From contig JAGTXX020000017.1 in the NCBI GenBank assembly GCA_019044685.2, forward strand, positions 1-64,000: a stretch of DNA of 64,000 nucleotides. The letters run 5' to 3'. The notes under the pieces are model-generated. The model worked only from the letters and a program-made list of their open reading frames with translations, did not search any database and was not told where the DNA came from. Position 1 is the stretch's first letter. Each line of letters begins with the position of its first letter. The DNA comes from Nannochloris sp. 'desiccata'. Its lineage: Eukaryota > Chlorophyta > Trebouxiophyceae > Chlorellales > Chlorellaceae. Shown piece by piece: positions 43,260-52,652 of the stretch. A program made the translations under genes and the position numbers.

Positions 43260-43345
43260 TAAGGTAAATGTAAACGAAATGTACAGATAAATCGAAATTA
43301 TAGTACCACAATATCATTTAAGGCAACACGAGTTTGAATAAATTC

Positions 43346-44603
43346 TCAATATTGTCCGCTTCTGAAGAGACTTTGCAGCATCCTTCCAGCTTCATTACAC
43401 CCACACATCTCTGCGATTTGCAACCACTTTATAGCTACCCCTGAATCTTGTTTCGTAGCATCACCATCCAAGTGAAGAACACCTAAAATATGAGAGGCCT
43501 CTTTGAGTGCCAACGTCGACAAGCTATCTGACATTAAAACGCTATGTCCAGAGGTAAAATGAAGCTGCCTAGGGGTTATTTCGCTATTATTATTGTCATT
43601 ATTACTAGTAAGATTCGAGTTTTCTAGATCCTGTACTGATGCAAGAAGTGTTTTTGCAGCTTTATTCAGCCAAAAGAGAGCTTCTTCGCTATCTTGTTGA
43701 ACTGTCAAGGCTCCTTCCCCATGATAATAAGCAACGCCGAGCCTCCAACAAGCTTCTGGATGGCCCATACGAGCAGCACGCATCCATTGCTTTTTCGACT
43801 CCTTTTCTAAGCCTTGTAATTGATAAAATCTCGCTGAAAGGATCGATGCTGCCATGTTGGAGGCACTTGCCGCCTTGTCCACAATCCATGGGAGGTCTAT
43901 TCCACGCTTCTTTGTCTTTTCTAAATAACTAGTACTCCTGTTGTCATTTTCTAGAGTTATTAATCTCAATGTTTTAAAGTCTAATTCCTTCAACGAACAT
44001 GTCTCTGAGGCTACTGAAGCTCTCCAAGAAGTACATACTTGACTAAAACAACGGGCGTGCTTGGGGTTCCTACCTAACAACCGCACGATGTTCCCTAGAA
44101 TCTCTACTGGGAGAGAATCCCATGGAACAGTAGTAGATATCTCTATGGTTTCAGTGTTATTACGAGCCCTAGGAGATTGTAATCTATCAAGAGCTTTTTG
44201 CAAAGTATCCTCATCATTCATTGTGGCCACGACATCCCCATTGATATTGCTTCCTAGGAGTTTACTGGCGAGAGGATTGTGAGTCCCAGCTTCTAATTGC
44301 GACTGTTGCCAGTATAGTTGCAATCCCTTTTCTAGTTTCTTGGAATAGCATGCTCCCTGCAAAGAGAAAAATAGGGTATAAGAACAATAACAGGGGGGCG
44401 GTAGGAGAGGAACGACCACACTTTTTAAGTGAAGAACCACCAACACTATAATAACTGATCGGCTGATCTCGTTCGATTTGTTCTTTCAAATCCGCTTTAA
44501 ATAGCTTGCTTACATTGCCTAAAACCTGCTGTGGCTTTGTCTCATGAGGGAGCAAGATCATCTCAGAACCCTGAGCCTCGGGTTCTAAAAGGACGCACGG
44601 CAT
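43346..44603 (-). CDS. F-box protein with Sel1-like repeats; one intron unresolved
   Basis: The F-box (about 45 residues) is clear: VPWDSLPVEILGNIVRLLGR, then HARCFSQVCTSWRASV. It is followed by tetratricopeptide-like Sel1 repeats (AARMGHPEACWRLGVAYYHGEG; EEALFWLNKAAK; ALKEASHILGVLHLDGDAT; AIKWLQIAEMCGCNEAGRML). This resembles plant F-box/Sel1 proteins, which would act as substrate adaptors of SCF ubiquitin ligases. An N-terminal exon (44603 to about 44420) starts MPCVLLEPEAQGSEMILL. The obvious sites (donor GTGTGG at 44421, acceptor TTTGCAG at 44357) leave the frame shifted. A weaker pair (donor at 44419, acceptor AG at 44353-44354) keeps it and gives 396 residues. The true start may also be further downstream. 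It converges on VMA22. Confidence 0.78.
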
Positions 44604-44883
44604 CCTCGTGATCCACGCAATTATGTCAGATTTTTAAATTTATGATGGGAAAATATAGCACAGTCAAATATGTGGCTTCAAATTTGAAGTACTCTGACTT
44701 GCCCAGATTTCGAAGCATTAATTTCCTTGCTTCCGGAATGTAATTTGAATATTTTCAATTCTAAAATATTTAAAATAATCGGGTAGTTAACATTGCGAGC
44801 TAGGACCTCGAATCAAGATACTGAACTTTCGAATCTATAAGACATCGCGAATCGAGATACTGCGGCTGGACTACTCAGGCTCC

Positions 44884-46413
44884 ATGCACGCCCGCACGGG
44901 TCTCTTCTCCAGCCGGTTGGCACCAAACAGTACAATCAGAGTGCAGGAAAGAGCTGCGTTGCCTCTATGCCGAGCTTTTTCTGAACCAGGTATTGCCGCC
45001 GGTGAAGCACCCCGTCGTCCCCCAAGGCAGCAGCAACAGCCCAGCTCTCGTGCAGCTCCTCCTCCTTCTCGCCAATATGCAGGCACCGCTCCTTCTCCCT
45101 CTGCACCAGCCCCTGGTCCAGTACTAAGAAGGGAACCTCCTTCTTCTGACGATGTTTATTTACCCCGCTCTTTAATCATGGACAAGGAAGTAATCACTCG
45201 CACTTCTGGCAAACGCCTAGGCTACGTCAATCAGTTATTTGTAGATCCTGCTCGATTAGAAGTTGTCTCAGTCTATCTCCGTCAAGGCATAACTTCTATC
45301 GCTGCCAGTAACACTGACCATGTATTAATATCTAGCTTGCGCCAAATCGGTGATGTGGTTCTTGTTCACGATGAAAGCGCTCTTTTGGATCCTCCAGCGG
45401 ACGAAACGTACGGCTATATCCGCATGGTAGGTACAGAAGTACAAACAGAAGATGGAACATCACTTGGCAAAGTCAGAGATTATATATTCAACCCTGATAA
45501 CGGGCAAGTAGTAAGCATTCGGTATGACGCCTTGGGGCTTCCTTCTATCCCTCAGTCTTTATTAAGTTGTTATACTCTAGGATGGCAAGATATCGTCGCT
45601 GTGGGGCCTATGAAAACGATAGTAAAATATGGAGCTGAACGCAGGGCTGTAAAAGAGAACGATGGATGGATTTCAGAATATGTTAGTGCTCTAGTGAATG
45701 CCGTGGCGGGAGTTGAAGAAGAAGGCCGTTTTAGTGGCACTGGTGGTAATGGTGCATTTGGCGCTGCTGGATCTGAAGAAGCGTATCGTAGCGACCCTGC
45801 CTATGCTGCTTGGTATCAGCAACATGCTTCAGAATATGAAAAGTATTATGGACAGAGACTGCCCAAGCCTATTACGGCAGAAGTGAGCGCACAGCAACCT
45901 CCTCCGCAGCAAAGGCGAGGACAGCCACCACCACCACCACAGCAGCAGCAGCAAGGTAGGAGAAGGGCACCTCCTCGGAAGCCAATGGCTCTTCCTCCAC
46001 CAAGTTCTACTTCCTATACACAAGCTCTCCAGCCAGATCAACGATGGCAGCAACAAGAGTATGAGACGATTGGAAGACCTGCACCACCTACACGGCAGCA
46101 GCAACAACAACAGCGGCAATATGTAGGAGCAGCACCACCACCGCCTGCATCATCAGGTCGTCGTACTACTCGCCAGCCTCCACCGTTTGCATCCAGGCAA
46201 GATAATACCATGCTTGCTTCTCAACAGCAGCAGCAGCAGCAGCAACCCCGTGGCTCAGCAGCTCAGCCATCTCCCAGACGGCCAGCACCAAGGCCCGAAA
46301 GTAGTGGACCAACTCAGGAGCGTAATAGTCCTGGCCCAATGCAACGATCACGAGTTGCGGAACCTGATGAACTGCTTTTTAACCCACCGTCACCTCAAGC
46401 TCCGCCATCTTAA
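44884..46413 (+). CDS. PRC-barrel domain protein, probable chloroplast protein
   Basis: A single exon of 509 residues. The N-terminus (MHARTGLFSSRLAPNSTIRV, with many Arg/Ser/Ala) resembles a plastid transit peptide. Two PRC-barrel repeats follow at about residues 95-165 (LIMDKEVITRTSGKRLGYVN; VVSVYLRQG) and 180-250 (GYIRMVGTEVQTEDGTSLGK; GQVVSIRYDALGLPSIPQSL). PRC barrels are small beta folds first described in the H subunit of purple-bacterial reaction centres and in RimM. Plant and cyanobacterial tandem PRC-barrel proteins are plastid-located, with roles still poorly defined. The C-terminal 200 residues are low complexity with Gln, Pro and Arg tracts, preceded by a segment DPAYAAWYQQHASEYEKYYG. 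The gene is followed by a TGTAA motif at 46547. Confidence 0.82.
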   Translation: MHARTGLFSSRLAPNSTIRVQERAALPLCRAFSEPGIAAGEAPRRPPRQQQQPSSRAAPPPSRQYAGTAPSPSAPAPGPVLRREPPSSDDVYLPRSLIMDKEVITRTSGKRLGYVNQLFVDPARLEVVSVYLRQGITSIAASNTDHVLISSLRQIGDVVLVHDESALLDPPADETYGYIRMVGTEVQTEDGTSLGKVRDYIFNPDNGQVVSIRYDALGLPSIPQSLLSCYTLGWQDIVAVGPMKTIVKYGAERRAVKENDGWISEYVSALVNAVAGVEEEGRFSGTGGNGAFGAAGSEEAYRSDPAYAAWYQQHASEYEKYYGQRLPKPITAEVSAQQPPPQQRRGQPPPPPQQQQQGRRRAPPRKPMALPPPSSTSYTQALQPDQRWQQQEYETIGRPAPPTRQQQQQQRQYVGAAPPPPASSGRRTTRQPPPFASRQDNTMLASQQQQQQQQPRGSAAQPSPRRPAPRPESSGPTQERNSPGPMQRSRVAEPDELLFNPPSPQAPPS

Positions 46414-46574
46414 TCTTAATCATTGTCACCACCCGGTGCCATGTTTTCTTGACTTTCCTTGACTAAAAACTTTCTTTTGGCTCTTAAACTCTCTTGTATA
46501 AACGGTTCTTCGTTCAATTAAAACATAGATTCTAAAATGTGTACAATGTAAATATTATTCATACTAAATATGAA

Positions 46575-47084
46575 TCAAGTAAATTTCTTCATAATGGATC
46601 GAGTTATCGGTCCACTGCTACCGCCTTCTATACTCGTCCCTGCTGGAGAAGCGGCTATCCCATTATCTTCTAGAGATTTGTTCTCTGTGTGGCACTTCTG
46701 CAATGGCTCTGCTTCAGGTGGGTCATTCTTTGCTTTGCTTCTGCTTCTATAAAAAGAAAATGAATGCAATGACGGTGAGAATCATGTGCAGAAAAGTAAT
46801 ACTGCATACATAAATTATCTAACTTTTCCAAGTAAAAACTGCTTGTAGAGAACCTACCCAAATAATTTATTCGTCCAGTACTGCCAGGTTACCCATTCCC
46901 TCTTAATAAATAAAAAATAGCCTCGCTGGTGAGCCAATGCCAATAGGAACGGTAAGAGCAGATGAAGAGGCACGCACACTGGACCCAAACAGAGCTGCAA
47001 AAAGGAGTTTCAAAGGATTTGATTAAGGTGCTTTTGTTGGTTCAGATATGCTGCAAAGCACCACTGACAACGTACCACAACCAT
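46575..47084 (-). CDS. Small membrane protein (about 105 aa), resembling the C18orf32/UPF0729 type
   Basis: The exons are 47084-47076 (nine bases, ATG GTT GTG), 46994-46858 and 46746-46575. They join in phase (Val-Leu; Gly-Ser) with donors GTACGT and GTAGGT and acceptors TTTTTGCAG and TTTTTATAG. The product begins MVVLCLGPVCVPLHLLLPFL, followed by LALAHQRGYFLFIKREWVTW, then a hydrophilic tail ending ITRSIMKKFT. Early cysteine and CVP-type residues, one membrane segment and a polar tail recall the small ER/lipid-droplet C18orf32 (UPF0729) proteins, but the similarity is from memory and short. The alternative is that the long exon is chance. The consistent phases at both junctions, and the genome's habit of tiny first exons, favour a gene. 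Confidence 0.5.
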
Positions 47085-47399
47085 CTTTAAATTTTAAAGA
47101 TGTGATCTAACAGGCAAGCTTGAGGTCTGGGCTAGGACTACCCATTAATTATATTATATTTCACAAACTATCCAAATCTGAAATATACTGCATTGTAGCC
47201 GAAGGCATTGGCTTTTCTATCCCAAGCAAAACTTTCTCAGCAGCAGCTGCTGGCTCTAAAATTTGTTTTAGTAAAGGTCCCCTGCCTCAGAGGAGATTTT
47301 TACTAAATTATCTACATTCGTTTGCACCAACACCGGTTTATAAGCGACTATTGTGGCAATGCTACACTATTATTAAAATAATAATAAAAAAAAAAAGAG
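47085..47399 (+). other. Divergent promoter region
   Basis: 315 bp between the start of the small membrane protein gene (-) and the CK1-like kinase start (+). It ends with a purine-rich A-tract directly before the kinase ATG. No gene seen. Confidence 0.5.
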
Positions 47400-49402
47400 A
47401 TGCCGTCGCAAGTATTTGGTCGAGGCGAAACAATAGGCAAGGAGTATGTAGTGAAGAGGAAAATAGGCGAAGGGCAATTTTCCGAAGTTTATGAAGTAGA
47501 GAAAGCTTCTGATAGCAGCCGGGTAGGTTTCGGACGCGATCGAATTGCAGGGCTGACTTTTGTAAACTGCTTGAAGCTTTAAAAACCTAGCATGGAAGGT
47601 TCTTGACCTTTATGTTGCCTTTCATACTGCAGTATGCGTTGAAAATAGAGAAAAGTAGGGACGTGAGAACAGTGAAATCAGAGCTCAAAGTCTTGCAACA
47701 TTTACAAGGCTGCCGTTATGTGTGCAAATTACACGATAGCGGCTCAGAGAACGGATTGTACTTTTTTGTCATGCGATTACTAGGCCGTAATCTTGCAGAA
47801 ACAATACAGCGGGATTACGGTGGGTGCGCTCCACTTACAGACGTCAAAGTCTTGGCTACCGGTCTCCTCAACGCCCTTGAAGGTTTTCATGAAGAAGGGT
47901 TCATTCATCGCGATGTCAAGCCTGCAAACTTTGCTTTAGAAGACTCCACAACTTCTGCTAAAGACGGTTCATGGATGCTTATAGATTTCGGCCTCGCGCG
48001 ACTCTATTTAGATGAAAAAAATGAAGTGTTGCCGCCTCGACAGGATGCGGGATTCCGAGGCAGCACCACATATGCTTCTCTAAATGCTCATGAAGATAAA
48101 GATTTAGGACGTAGAGACGATCTTTGGAGTTGGTTTTATGTGCTGGTAGAGATGATTGAAGGTACATTGCCCTGGAGAGTCGACAGAGGAGAAATCACTG
48201 GAGCAACAACAACACCAGCAGTGGCGGCAGCAACACTTGGCAATCTAACTGCGAAAGAGTCTGTAGAAGAGCGGAAGAAAGAGTGTATTAGCCACCCAGA
48301 ACGCTTATTCTCCAAGGCACTACCTATCCCCCCAGTTGTCAAAGAAATTAACCAGTATATAGCTAAACTAGAGTTTGCAGACAAGCCTAGTTATTCTTAT
48401 TTGAGAACTCTACTAGGAAAATTAGACGTCGTAAGTGTGGTAGCAGTGGGAGATGAAAAAGGGCAGTTTGCTGCTCCACTTACCCATCATCAGGATAATA
48501 ACCACAACCAAAATGATCGCCCACTAGATATAGATGCTACCAACGGCATTATCAAACCCATGCCGACTCGTGTTCCTCCAGGTGTTGAGCCCCGCAGCAG
48601 ATCACTTGAGCGGAAGAAAGAAAATAGTAAGAGAAGTCAACACAGGGAGACAGCTAAAAGCAGGGATAGAAATAGAGATAGAAGTAAAGATCGTTCTCGT
48701 AGAAACCATTCACGCTCTTGTTCTTCTTCTAGGTCCCGCTCACGCTCTAGGTCCGGAAGATCGAGGTCAAGGTCGAGGTCAAGGTCTTATGATGGTAGGG
48801 ATCGAGGCAGAAGGAGGTCTCCTTCACGGAGTCGTAGTCGCAATAGACGCCGTAGTAGAAATAGTGATAGGCGTGATAGATCTCGCACTAGATCTCGTAG
48901 TAGAAGTAGATCACGCAGCCCTGCTCGTGGTAATAAGAAAAGACGCTCTGGTGGATTTGATAAAAAACATAGTGGCAATGGCAACAACAATAAAAATAAA
49001 GATATAGTGCTTGCTAACGCTCAAAAGAAGTATCAAAATACTATGGAGTTTATTGGAATGCTGAGATCGGTAAGTTATCAATTAGTTAATTGCCCTCCTT
49101 ATTCTCAGTAAAGATAGATAAGGAATAAGAATGAAAATGGAAAATCAAAATTGACGCTTTTCTTTTCTTTTCTACATTAATTTTTCTTTCAGGGAGGTAT
49201 TTCTGTCGAAGGTGCTGGAGCAGTGAGAAAATTACGAATGCTGCAACCAGCTGAATCCTTAGGCATTGCATGTTTATTAATTGATGAACTTGCTGCTGGA
49301 GTACAAGGTAGACAGGCAGAGCTCTTCGGTCACCTGTTAGAAGATATAGCAGGGTTTGCACAAGTTACAGCGACTCGCTGTTTAGACAACAATTTATGTT
49401 GA
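47400..49402 (+). CDS. Casein kinase 1 / tau-tubulin-kinase-like protein kinase with SR-rich region
   Basis: Three exons (47400-47522, about 47633-49069, 49193-49402) give about 589 residues. The kinase domain occupies roughly residues 15-320: glycine loop KIGEGQFSEVYEV, Lys in YALKIEKS, catalytic HRDVKPANF, DFGLARLY, and the CK1/TTBK signature GFRGSTTYASLNAHEDKDLG followed by RRDDLWSWFYVLVEMIEGTLPWR. This matches the tau-tubulin kinase branch more than classical CK1. From about residue 365 to 470 there is a very Arg/Ser-rich segment with many RS dipeptides (SRSRSRSRSGRSRSRSRSRS-type), as in splicing factors. It suggests nuclear-speckle location and perhaps autophosphorylation. The last 100 residues are a helical domain (LRMLQPAESLGIACLLIDEL). 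The start ATG follows an A-tract. Confidence 0.87.
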
Positions 49403-49505
49403 ATTTTTAATGACTTTTATTACATGACATAAAATATATGCATATATAGTGGTTTTTAATACGTTAGAAATAACTAAATAGAGAGGTAAATAGTTATTTT
49501 CAGTT

Positions 49506-49883
49506 TCATTTTTTAAGAGGACACGTCCGGCTCTGACACGTTGCTGGATCATTAACACCTCCACACTGCTCGCAAAGCCCTAATTGTCGACGCTGTGACT
49601 TTGCTACGTATTTATCAATGTACTGGGAAGAGAAATAAAATGCAGCAAGCAGACCACCAAAGACCAGCCCAGCTATTTGATCGAGGGTCCAGACGGGAGC
49701 GGTGTCAAGAGTGGCAGCGAGGTCTACAAATGGCTGATGACTATGAAGTACAGTAGAATGTCGTCTATTCGGTGATAAATATCTAAGAGAATGTCTGGGA
49801 GGCAAATGATGTAGCTGAGATGCTCCTATGCTGGTTTGAGTTAGACTTTTGTGATCGCATATCGTGCTGCAGACAACGCGCAT
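49506..49883 (-). CDS. Small membrane protein with C-terminal cysteine cluster (unknown function)
   Basis: 125 residues from one exon. The first 60 are rich in Ser, His, Arg and Thr and nearly lack acids, consistent with an organelle presequence. One hydrophobic segment (AGLVFGGLLAAFYFSSQYI) follows, then a basic linker and the terminal cluster CEQCGGVNDPATCQSRTCPLKK, described by its pattern CxxC-x8-C-x4-C. This could be a zinc or iron-sulphur site facing one side of an organelle membrane. I do not recognise a family. Overlap with low-complexity sequence is small and codon composition is ordinary, so a real gene is likely. It lies divergently from the cis-prenyltransferase gene. Confidence 0.6.
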   Translation of the reverse strand: MRVVCSTICDHKSLTQTSIGASQLHHLPPRHSLRYLSPNRRHSTVLHSHQPFVDLAATLDTAPVWTLDQIAGLVFGGLLAAFYFSSQYIDKYVAKSQRRQLGLCEQCGGVNDPATCQSRTCPLKK

Positions 49884-50068
49884 TGGGCTGATTGACGCAC
49901 TTTTTAGAATATGGGTATTATTTTAACAAGTTTTAATATTAAAATGTCCTCACGCGAGATGAGAATTGGACAAAAAATTGATTTTCCGCCAGTTTTTGTC
50001 TTTCTTCGTCCAAAACTCTTGATTGCATCTTTAACGCTGCATCTAGGGCCAAATGTGCAATTGGAAAA

Positions 50069-51184
50069 ATGTTTTTAAATCATTTCGCATATGGACAACA
50101 GGCGAAAGTCGCCTCGAGTTGTCCTAAGTTGGCAGCTTTGCTAATCCCAACCAGGAAACATAGGCCATTATCTAGGCTCCGAAATGCATTTCAAGCTGGA
50201 AATTCCTTTGTAGAAGATCCTTTAGATAGTCATAGACGCCAGATTAGAGGCCAACTTGTAAGATCATATGTTCTATCGTCATCTGGAGTCTCACCGGCCG
50301 CCCCGCCAACAGCAACTTCATCGTTGGCAAGGCTTCCAAATCACCTTGCGGTTATAATGGATGGCAATTCTCGCTGGGCCCAACAGCAAGGCCTTCCTGT
50401 ATTTACCGGCCATCAAAGTGGCGTAGATGCCATGCGTAGAACCGTAGAATTCAGCTGCAACGAAGGTATTCATTGTCTTACCGTCTTCGCATTCAGTTCT
50501 GAAAATTGGCAGCGGACTAATGAAGAAGTAGAGTTCTTATTAATGCTAATAGAACGTGTGGTTAGAAAGGAACTCGAGATATTAGTAGCTGCTGGTGTCA
50601 ATATAAAATTCATTGGTGATAGATCGAAATTACCGTCATCTTTGGTAGAACAGATGAAAAGGTACGAGAGTTTGAATTTTCGACTTTTATTACTTTGGGG
50701 GAAGGTATTCTCTTGGGGGAACTACTAACATTTAATTGCTTAAATTTTTCGATAACTAATAGCTTCTAACTCCTATACTGTATTTCTAAATCTTCTTAAC
50801 TGTAGAGCTGAAGCGGCCACAGCACCCAACTCTACCCTGTATCTAACAGTCGCATTAAGTTACAGCGGGCGACAAGATATAACCGCAGCTGTTAGAAATA
50901 TCTGTCATAGAGTCCAAGCAGGAGAAATTAGCCCTGAAGAAATCGATAGTGAACTTATTGGTTCAAACTTAGCGTTACGTCACTTGCCAGAGCAATGGAG
51001 AGAGCCTGATTTGATATTAAGGACGAGCGGTGAGCAGCGGTTGTCTAATTTCTTATTGTGGGAGTCTGCGTACTCAGAATTGCATTTTAGTGAGACTTTA
51101 TGGCCAGATTTTGGGGAAAGGGAATTGAAGGCGGCCATGGATGAGTATGCACGACGTGAACGACGATTTGGAAAGCACCACTAA
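50069..51184 (+). CDS. cis-Prenyltransferase (undecaprenyl/dehydrodolichyl diphosphate synthase family)
   Basis: Exons 50069-50661 and 50806-51184 encode 323 residues. The enzyme extends allylic diphosphates with isopentenyl units in Z configuration, giving dolichol-type or shorter plastid polyprenols. Active-site Asp98 lies in LAVIMDGNSRWAQQQG. Further conserved blocks are GHQSGVDAMRRTVEFS, LTVFAFSSENWQRTNEEV, YSGRQDI and the C-terminal RTSGEQRLSNFLLWESAYSE. The RxG-type C-terminal motif common to NgBR-dependent enzymes is not obvious, so it looks like the homomeric bacterial/plastid type. The N-terminal 90 residues are Arg/Ser/Ala-rich, possibly a plastid transit peptide. The intron splits an Arg codon (AG|A). 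Confidence 0.92.
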
Positions 51185-51590
51185 GATATATATAGACACT
51201 GCTGTTTTCTTGCCGACAGAGCGGCATGTACCTTGTTTTGTACTTCTCTTCTTCTGTAGCAAGTTTCATTTAGTTGATAGTATTAATGCATGTTAAGTCA
51301 TCCATAGCAATTGTATCGGCCATGCCTACTTAAAAGGATCTATGGAGTAGAACCTTGATACAGAGGCACCAAAACTGAAATGCCAAACAGCTGGTTCAAA
51401 GCTGCCGGCAGTTGAAGACTTCTTTGCGGACTTTGAAAGCATCCATTGTATTTTAATCATTATTTTTTGTTATAGTCCGAAATTATTTTGTATCCGTTGG
51501 GCGTTATATCGTTGCGAAGCGTCAAATTTTTAATCCCTTTGCTTTGTTTTTGAATAACATTTCCCCATTCGCGACTGTTTTCATTCAAAA
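51185..51590 (+). other. Intergenic region with no recognised gene
   Basis: 405 bp between two plus-strand genes, containing the cis-prenyltransferase 3' UTR and the COV-like promoter. No RNA gene or repeat was found. Confidence 0.5.
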
Positions 51591-52331
51591 ATGAAGACTT
51601 CTCCAAAACATGGTTCCCGAAGTGAAGGATTAGATCCAGAAGAGGCAGAATTACTGATGGATACAGAGGCACAACGCCGGCGTGGTGCTGCTGTTCGGCG
51701 GCAACATACTCCTCAGCAAGCAGCAGCCTCTTTCCTTTCTAGCTACTTTTCTCGTAGATTTATGAGTGGTTTTGCAATGCTGTTCCCAGTAGTAGTTACA
51801 GTTTATGCAACTTGGTGGTTTTTAGAGTTTTTCGATGCCTTCTTCTCCCCTTTATTTACTTGGCTTTTTGGATTCCATGTTTTTGGTCTTGGTTTCTTAA
51901 CTTCGATGGCATTTATATTCGTTACTGGTGTATTCACATCCTCATGGATAGGTAGTGCGTTCCTTGGTCTAGGTGAATATATTATTAGAAAGGTACCTCT
52001 GGTTAAACATATCTATTCAGCGGCAAAACAGGTATCAACAGCGGTGTCACCTGACGAAGCTACAAACTCCTTTAGAGAATGCGTTTTAGTGCGCCATCCA
52101 CGCGATGGATCGTATGCATTCGGGTTTATTACAGGGCAGACGACGTTCCAAACGGCAGACGGTGATAAGGAGCTATTTGCCGTGTTTATTCCGACAAATC
52201 ATGTCTACGTCGGTGATGTTATTTTATTTGAGGCTCATGACATAATTAAAAACAACCTTTCAGTGCGAGAAGGAATAGAGATTGTAGTTTCTGTAGGTAT
52301 GGCCCTGCCACCGAAGCTGGTCGCTCAATAA
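51591..52331 (+). CDS. DUF502 membrane protein, CONTINUOUS VASCULAR RING (COV)-like
   Basis: A 246-residue single-exon gene. The first 55 residues are polar. The DUF502 core begins at FMSGFAMLFPVVVTVYATWW, continuing as FLEFFDAFFSPLFTWLFGFH. A second hydrophobic pair is LGFLTSMAFIFVTGVFTSSWIG. The conserved signature VPLVKHIYSAAKQVSTAVSPDE then FRECVLVRHPRDGSYAFGFITG is present, ending in IPTNHVYVGDVILFEAHDI and SVREGIEIVVSVGM. In Arabidopsis COV1/LCV proteins act at the Golgi in trafficking and vein patterning; bacteria have distant relatives. All signature blocks are present at normal spacing. It is a land-plant/green-alga-type sequence, supporting a green-lineage host. Confidence 0.92.
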   Translation: MKTSPKHGSRSEGLDPEEAELLMDTEAQRRRGAAVRRQHTPQQAAASFLSSYFSRRFMSGFAMLFPVVVTVYATWWFLEFFDAFFSPLFTWLFGFHVFGLGFLTSMAFIFVTGVFTSSWIGSAFLGLGEYIIRKVPLVKHIYSAAKQVSTAVSPDEATNSFRECVLVRHPRDGSYAFGFITGQTTFQTADGDKELFAVFIPTNHVYVGDVILFEAHDIIKNNLSVREGIEIVVSVGMALPPKLVAQ

Positions 52332-52652
52332 TGAGCTAGAGAAACCATGCCTTATTTTAGTCGGCAGCGGTGGTTGGTAGGGAGCTAGCTCAAGCTCTTT
52401 GACTTATTAACTTAGTCCGCTGGGCAAGGCCAATTTATCATGCACATCCTGTGTACACCCTTTCTGATTTTATGTCTGCAAAGAAACTGTAAATTTTAGA
52501 CTTCTGCGCTTTTAACACAAATTCAAATTTTCAGTCATGACTTGAAGCCAAGATTTGTATGTGCTTTCCAGAGAAACGGCTGCTGCTTTGCTGAAGACTC
52601 TATAGTCACCCCTGCTTGCGTGCATCGCAATATTTTATAAATTAGTTTTAAG
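52332..52652 (+). other. Intergenic region with no recognised gene
   Basis: 320 bp upstream of PDX1 including its promoter. A TGTAA motif near 52487 may mark the 3' end of the COV-like transcript. Confidence 0.5.

Noticed and set aside
45829..46119. Leu/Trp-rich antisense frame over the PRC-barrel gene's Gln/Pro tail
   Set aside because: CAG/CCA repeats read backwards as CTG/TGG; a repeat artefact.
48600..48960. SR-rich stretch as a tandem DNA repeat or satellite
   Set aside because: The repetition is at the protein level with varied codons and stays in the kinase reading frame, so it is coding low complexity.
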